Of a stretch of 9,002 nucleotides of DNA, positions 5,637-9,002 are shown piece by piece. How positions within the stretch are numbered: position 1 is the first letter of the stretch; every line of letters begins with the position of its first letter. The notes under the pieces are model-generated. The model saw nothing but the letters and a program-made list of their open reading frames with translations. It had not been told where the DNA came from and did no database searches. Made by a program: the position numbers and the translations under genes. Origin of the DNA: Solirubrobacteraceae bacterium (GTDB taxonomy: Bacteria; Actinomycetota; Thermoleophilia; Solirubrobacterales; Solirubrobacteraceae); assembly GCA_024710825.1 (NCBI GenBank), contig JANJUA010000369.1:1-9002 (forward strand), read 5' to 3'.

Positions 5637-7475
5637 CGAGCGGGGCCGCAGGGACACGGCGATCGCCGCGGCCAGCCCGAGCAGCGCGCCCAGCCACAGC
5701 AGCACCCGGGACAGGTCGGGGAACAGCGTGCCCTCGGCGAGCGCACCGGTGGCGGGATCGCTCGCCTCGCTGTAGCGCGGGGCGAGCGCCGTGAGCGTGA
5801 CGTCGCCGTAGGTGTGCACGCGCGTCTCGATCGGCGTGCCCTCCGGCACCCGGATCTCCTCGGTGACGGCGCGCAGCTCGCCCTCGGGGATCTCGGCGGC
5901 GGGGACGTCCCGGCTCAGGAACCGGCGGCCGCCAGCCAGCACCTCGATCCGGGCGCCATCGCCCTCGGCGGGGCCCTCGCGCATCAGCGACGACACCACG
6001 ACCCACTCGCCCGCCGACAGCCGCTGCGCGTTGCCGCGGTACAGGTAGCCCTCGCCCATCTCCGGGGTCGCGCGCACCGAGCCGTCGCTGCCGCAGCCGA
6101 ACAGGTCCCCGACGGGCCGCCGGCCCTCGCAGACGTCGAGGGCGATCGTCCTGGGCGGCCGGTCCGGCTCGCGCGAGACCGTCGGCCAGGGGCGCAGGAG
6201 GTGGTTGGCGGCGCCGACGTCGGCGCGCGCGGTCCCGGCCTGCGCGGGCTGGAGGCCGGAGGCGTGGCCGACGGCGAACGCGGAGATGACCAGCCCGGCG
6301 GCGGCGAGCGGCCAGAACGGCACGCGGGTCCAGGGCACGTCGCGCAGCACCAGCAGCAGGGGGACGGCGAGCAGCGGCAGGTAGACGAGCTCGAAGCGCC
6401 CGGGCGGCGCGAAGCCGGGCAGCACCCCGGTCAGCGCGATCTGGAGGAAGTACAGCGCGGCGACGGCGACGGCGGCTGCGATCCACCGGCGCCCTCGCAC
6501 CGCGAGCGCCAGGGCGGCCGCCACCGCCAGCAGCCCGACCGGCGCGAACGGCATCCAGCCGTTGCGGGCGCTGAACAGCCCGCGCGTGAAGCCGTGGAAG
6601 GCGCGGGCGCCGTCGAGCCCGTCCGCCAGCGAGGACTCGGGCGCCTCCGTCCCCGGGTCGACGCTCTCGCGGGCGACGCTCGGCGCGTCGGCGATGCGGT
6701 CCACCGCGCGCACCTGCGCCAGCAGCGAGGGGGTGTCGTACCAGCTCGCGAAGCCGACCGACAGCACCGCGAGGCCGACGACGAACGGCGCGACGGCGGC
6801 GGTCAGCACGCCCGGACGGGCGCCCGTCGTCTGCACGACGCGCACCGCGAGCGCCGCGATCAGAGCGACCGCGACGACGCTGAAGCGGATGTGCAGCCAC
6901 GGCAGGTAGGCGGCGAGCGCCGACGCGAGCAGCGCCGCCGGCCAGCCGATCCTCGTGGCGAGCAGGATGCGCACCACCGCGAGCACGATCACCGCCGCGG
7001 GCATCTCCGGGTACAGGCGCGCGGAGTACGCCAGCAGCGGGACGCTGAAGACGATCGCCGCCCAGACCGCCCAGCGCAGCCTCGCCCGGCCGGGCACGAG
7101 CAGCGCGAGGATCGAGAACAGCAGCTGCGCGCCGATCGCCGCGATCGCGATGAGCTCGACCTGCATCGCCTCGACGGTGCCCCCGACCGCGGCGGCCGGG
7201 GCGAGCAGCAGCGGCAGCCCGACGTTGTGGATCGAGCTCAGCGGCCCGTGGGGCGAGAAGCGGTAGGCCTGGGGCTGCAGCGTGACGACGTCGGCGACGC
7301 GCTGGACGCGCTCGAGGCTCGCGTAGTCGTCGGCGAGGTCGCGGTCGCCGTCCTCGACGATGCTGAACGCCTCGAGCGCGTAGTGCGGCTCGTCGCCCGT
7401 GAACGGCGCGTCCATCGCCGCCAGCGCGAGGGCGTAGACGATCAGCGCGACGAGGAACGGCGCGAACCGCTGCAT
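5535..7475 (-). CDS. Polytopic membrane protein, GT-C/PMT-like glycosyltransferase
   Basis: This 646-residue protein has about 11-12 hydrophobic segments. The first (5-22) is followed by an acidic loop APFTGDEPHY with D28-E29, the place where GT-C enzymes keep their catalytic acidic residues. FSPHGPLSSIHN (73-84) and LPWLHIR (191-197) also recall the PMT/ArnT-like group. Members transfer sugars from polyprenyl-phosphate donors on the outer membrane face. Residues ~435-585 are a hydrophilic, beta-strand-rich domain placed outside the membrane before a last helix (589-609). The final 33 residues (614-646) are encoded antisense to the ligD 3' end. The ATG at 7475 was chosen; an in-frame TTG at 7490 would add five residues and sits just after a TATCCT box. 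It lies 34 bp behind the upstream co-directional gene, so it is probably in its operon. Substrate is unknown. Confidence 0.8.
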   Translation of the reverse strand: MQRFAPFLVALIVYALALAAMDAPFTGDEPHYALEAFSIVEDGDRDLADDYASLERVQRVADVVTLQPQAYRFSPHGPLSSIHNVGLPLLLAPAAAVGGTVEAMQVELIAIAAIGAQLLFSILALLVPGRARLRWAVWAAIVFSVPLLAYSARLYPEMPAAVIVLAVVRILLATRIGWPAALLASALAAYLPWLHIRFSVVAVALIAALAVRVVQTTGARPGVLTAAVAPFVVGLAVLSVGFASWYDTPSLLAQVRAVDRIADAPSVARESVDPGTEAPESSLADGLDGARAFHGFTRGLFSARNGWMPFAPVGLLAVAAALALAVRGRRWIAAAVAVAALYFLQIALTGVLPGFAPPGRFELVYLPLLAVPLLLVLRDVPWTRVPFWPLAAAGLVISAFAVGHASGLQPAQAGTARADVGAANHLLRPWPTVSREPDRPPRTIALDVCEGRRPVGDLFGCGSDGSVRATPEMGEGYLYRGNAQRLSAGEWVVVSSLMREGPAEGDGARIEVLAGGRRFLSRDVPAAEIPEGELRAVTEEIRVPEGTPIETRVHTYGDVTLTALAPRYSEASDPATGALAEGTLFPDLSRVLLWLGALLGLAAAIAVSLRPRSLERGQPLDVGQSGREEVAVLGDPGQDRVGVEDQ

Positions 7476-7496
7476 TCCGATCGGCGGCAAGCGACC

Positions 7497-7502
7497 AGGA
7501 TA
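7497..7502 (-). promoter_or_regulatory. -10-like hexamer before the GT-C gene
   Basis: On the minus strand TATCCT ends 6 nt before TTG 7490 and 21 nt before ATG 7475. It lies in the short gap after the stop of the upstream gene. It may be an internal promoter, giving a roughly 15-nt leader to the ATG or a leaderless TTG. No -35 box is seen. Confidence 0.3.
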
Positions 7503-7509
7503 TGGACTG

Positions 7510-8004
7510 CTAGCGGAGGATCTCCACCAGCAGCACCCAGGCGTTCACGACGCCGCCGACGACCGCGCCGAGGATCCCGGCGACGACCCAGTACAGGCCT
7601 CCGCCCCACCCGACGAGCAGGCTCAGGCCGGCGACGGCGAACGGCACGGCGGCCAGCGCGAAGAGCGCTATGCGGGGCAGGACCTCGGTCGGCGGCCGGC
7701 CGGTGTGGAGCGCTCCGCGTCCGAGCAGGGCGAGCGTCGCGCTGACGGCGATGCCCGCGACGAGCAGCTCGACGGCGAGCTCCGAGTCGCCCTGGCCGGG
7801 AACGAGAGCCAGGACGGAGACGATCACGACCCCGAGCAGGGCGACGAGCGTCTGCAGGGCGCGCTCGGGCATGGTCGGGATGGCGAGGATGCGCTCGATG
7901 TTGATCGACACGGCGACGAACACGAGTCCGGTGAGCGCGGCCGCCGCCCCGGCGCAGGCGACGAACAGATCGGTCCACTGGCCGGCGTCGTAGGCGGCGC
8001 TCAT
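7510..8004 (-). CDS. Hypothetical five-helix membrane protein
   Basis: This 164-residue protein has hydrophobic segments at ~12-33, 49-68, 76-95, 110-131 and 137-161. The N-terminal signature WTDLFVACAGAAAALTGLVF followed by VAVSINIERIL (30-40) is one I recall from small uncharacterised actinobacterial membrane proteins. I cannot give it a function. Its ATG overlaps the TGA of the phosphatase gene as ATGA (8004-8001), so the two are translationally coupled and very probably co-transcribed, and the GT-C gene follows on the same strand. Context suggests an envelope role, perhaps as an accessory of the phosphatase or the glycosyltransferase. No charged residues typical of a transporter pore or catalytic site stand out. 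Confidence 0.8.
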   Translation of the reverse strand: MSAAYDAGQWTDLFVACAGAAAALTGLVFVAVSINIERILAIPTMPERALQTLVALLGVVIVSVLALVPGQGDSELAVELLVAGIAVSATLALLGRGALHTGRPPTEVLPRIALFALAAVPFAVAGLSLLVGWGGGLYWVVAGILGAVVGGVVNAWVLLVEILR

Positions 8005-8738
8005 GCCCCGATCGTCGCGGCGGGCGCCAACCCGTGCTGCAACAACGCGTGCGGGGCACCGGCGACCAGGCGCTCCGCCGCGTCCGCACAGAGGCCGGCG
8101 GCGCCGGTCAACTCGGCCACGGCGGAGCTCAGGACGGGGCCGCGGGTGGGGCGGTGGGCGTCGGAGGCGATGACCGACGCGCGGCCCGCGGCGGCGAGGT
8201 CGACGGCCCAGTCGCGCGCGCGCCCGCCGTGGCGGCCGGTGAGCGACGAGCCGTTGAGCTGCAGCAGCGCGCCCGCGCCGACCAGATCGTCCAGCCCCCC
8301 GCCCGGCTCCATGAGCGTCGGGCAGCGCTCGGGGTGCGCGATGACGAGGCCGTAGCCGCGGGCGCCGAGCTCGTCCGCGGCGTCCAGGAGACCCGATGCG
8401 TCGAGCGTGAGCGGCGCCTCGAGCAGGATCCAGCGGCGGCCCGCGGGGCCCTGGGCGGCGATCTCCAGCTCGGCGGCGGTCATGCGCGCGACGTCGTCCT
8501 GCGCCACCTCGACGCCTGCGATCAGCTCCAGCGCGATCCCGGCGCGCCGCAGGTCGTCGCGCAGCGCGGCCACGCGGTCGGGGACGGTCGCCACCTCCAC
8601 GTCGCGCGCGTGGGGCGTGCAGACCACCGTCGCGGTGCCGTCGGCCACCGCCATGCGCGCCAGCTCCAGGCTCTCCTCGACGGTCTTGGGGCCGTCGTCG
8701 ACGCCCGGGAGGAGATGGAAGTGCAGCTCGGTGCGCAT
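8001..8738 (-). CDS. CpsB/YwqE-type PHP-domain protein phosphatase
   Basis: This 245-residue protein resembles the manganese-dependent tyrosine phosphatases that act on BY-kinases controlling capsule and exopolysaccharide assembly in Gram-positives. Metal-site residues appear in the expected order: H6 and H8 in ELHFHLLPGVDDG, D14, H43 in CTPH, E77 in AGVEV, E107 in LLEAPL, H135 in AHPER, and D193 and H195 in ASDAH. The family's usual DxHxH opening is ExHxH here (E4), a conservative change. Length is close to the family norm (~240-255). The ATG at 8738 was chosen because it places the metal motif at residues 4-8; the frame runs further upstream but covers the divergent promoter region. It heads a three-gene minus-strand run. 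No BY-kinase or Wzz gene is in the window, so the substrate is unknown; a PHP phosphoesterase on a small molecule is the alternative. Confidence 0.88.
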   Translation of the reverse strand: MRTELHFHLLPGVDDGPKTVEESLELARMAVADGTATVVCTPHARDVEVATVPDRVAALRDDLRRAGIALELIAGVEVAQDDVARMTAAELEIAAQGPAGRRWILLEAPLTLDASGLLDAADELGARGYGLVIAHPERCPTLMEPGGGLDDLVGAGALLQLNGSSLTGRHGGRARDWAVDLAAAGRASVIASDAHRPTRGPVLSSAVAELTGAAGLCADAAERLVAGAPHALLQHGLAPAATIGA

Positions 8739-8745
8739 GCAACAG

Positions 8746-8751
8746 AACCTA
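8746..8751 (-). promoter_or_regulatory. -10-like hexamer for the phosphatase operon
   Basis: On the minus strand TAGGTT lies exactly 7 nt before the ATG at 8738, leaving no space for a Shine-Dalgarno. It mirrors the box of the divergent gene at 8799. The region where a -35 box would be is filled by the inverted repeat 8754-8781. Confidence 0.4.
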
Positions 8752-8753
8752 GT

Positions 8754-8781
8754 GCCGCGTCCGGTCATGCGCGGACGCGGC
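8754..8781. promoter_or_regulatory. Perfect 10-bp inverted repeat between divergent promoters, possible operator
   Basis: GCCGCGTCCG (8754-8763) is the exact reverse complement of CGGACGCGGC (8772-8781), separated by 8 nt (GTCATGCG). It starts 2 bp from the phosphatase -10 box, so it covers that promoter's -35 region, and lies 17 bp from the -10 box of the divergent gene. This is where a dimeric regulator would act. Transcripts diverge from this region, so a terminator role is unlikely. Confidence 0.45.
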
Positions 8782-8798
8782 CACGGGCCGATCGGGTC

Positions 8799-8804
8799 TA
8801 GCCT
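8799..8804 (+). promoter_or_regulatory. -10-like hexamer for the 8812 gene
   Basis: TAGCCT lies exactly 7 nt before the ATG at 8812, with no Shine-Dalgarno between. The spacing is identical to the divergent phosphatase box. A leaderless mRNA is implied. Confidence 0.4.
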
Positions 8805-8811
8805 GGCGCGC

Positions 8812-9002
8812 ATGGCTTCGGACGACGACGAGCGCGGCGGCGGCATCTCGGTCCGGACGCTCGCGATCGCGAGCGTGGCGTCGGCGTGCACGACGTACAT
8901 CGTGTCGCGCGTGTGGGGCGCGGGGACCATCGTCGGCGCGGCGGCGAGCCCGGTGATCGTCGCGCTCGTCTCGGAGCTGCTGCGCCGGCCGGTCGAGAAG
9001 GT
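8812..9002 (+). CDS. Hypothetical membrane protein, cut by the right window edge
   Basis: The first 63 codons are present. After a short acidic, glycine-rich head (ASDDDERGGG) comes a hydrophobic region at ~14-32 and a second at ~37-56 (GAGTIVGAAASPVIVALVSEL), then a basic turn (RRPVEK). The pattern suggests two membrane helices at the N-terminus with the rest outside the window. I recall similar N-termini in uncharacterised Thermoleophilia proteins but cannot assign a function. The ATG was chosen for its position 7 nt after a promoter-like box. It is divergent from the phosphatase operon and may share its regulator. Confidence 0.65.
   Translation, partial: MASDDDERGGGISVRTLAIASVASACTTYIVSRVWGAGTIVGAAASPVIVALVSELLRRPVEK

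Noticed and set aside
5814..7745. Plus-strand open frame of 643 codons opposite the GT-C gene
   Set aside because: It is extremely Arg/Gln/Asp/His-rich without structure, while the opposite strand encodes regular membrane helices and a GT-C loop.

Overview
The window is very GC-rich, has almost no intergenic space, and fits a high-GC actinobacterium. The best guess is Thermoleophilia/Solirubrobacterales. This rests on the secreted collagen-like protein with decapeptide repeats, a PlsC–GpsA-like fusion, and a PE–ligase–polymerase LigD, which together resemble that group from memory. It is not a database result. The content is chromosomal and mostly housekeeping. I see no insertion sequence, CRISPR array, phage gene or att site.

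Layout. (1) 1-883, minus: the 5' part of an acyltransferase fused to a dinucleotide-binding domain, running off the left edge. (2) 930-1460, plus: a small hydrophobic protein of unknown function, divergent from (1). (3) 1474-1546: tRNA-Thr(UGU). (4) 1594-2139: a lipoprotein FKBP-type prolyl isomerase. (5) 2239-2862: a secreted collagen-like protein with a TTG start set by a strong Shine-Dalgarno sequence. (6) 2947-3288 and 3285-5636: a very acidic small protein followed with no gap by ligD, the multifunctional DNA end-joining ligase. The ligD start appears to be a CTG inside a CTGA stop/start overlap. (7) 8738-5535, minus: a probable three-gene operon of a CpsB/YwqE-type PHP phosphatase, a five-segment membrane protein and a GT-C-type polytopic glycosyltransferase-like protein. 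The last of these overlaps the ligD 3' end tail to tail by 102 bp. (8) 8812 onward, plus: a membrane protein cut by the right edge, divergent from (7).

How the parts relate. The acidic protein and LigD are probably translationally coupled and may act in the same process, non-homologous end joining; no Ku gene is in the window. The PHP phosphatase, small membrane protein and GT-C protein look like an envelope-glycan module. PlsC–GpsA would join two steps of phospholipid precursor synthesis in one chain. FKBP and the collagen-like protein are independent exported proteins.

Regulation. Several genes have a TAnnnT hexamer 6-9 nt before the start codon and no Shine-Dalgarno, which suggests leaderless or nearly leaderless mRNAs. 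The two divergent genes at the right end flank a perfect 10-bp inverted repeat that could be an operator. I found no clear new defence or mobile system. The most interesting items are the ligD start, the coupled mini-ORF/acidic gene/ligD arrangement, the lipid-enzyme fusion and the right-end operator-like repeat.
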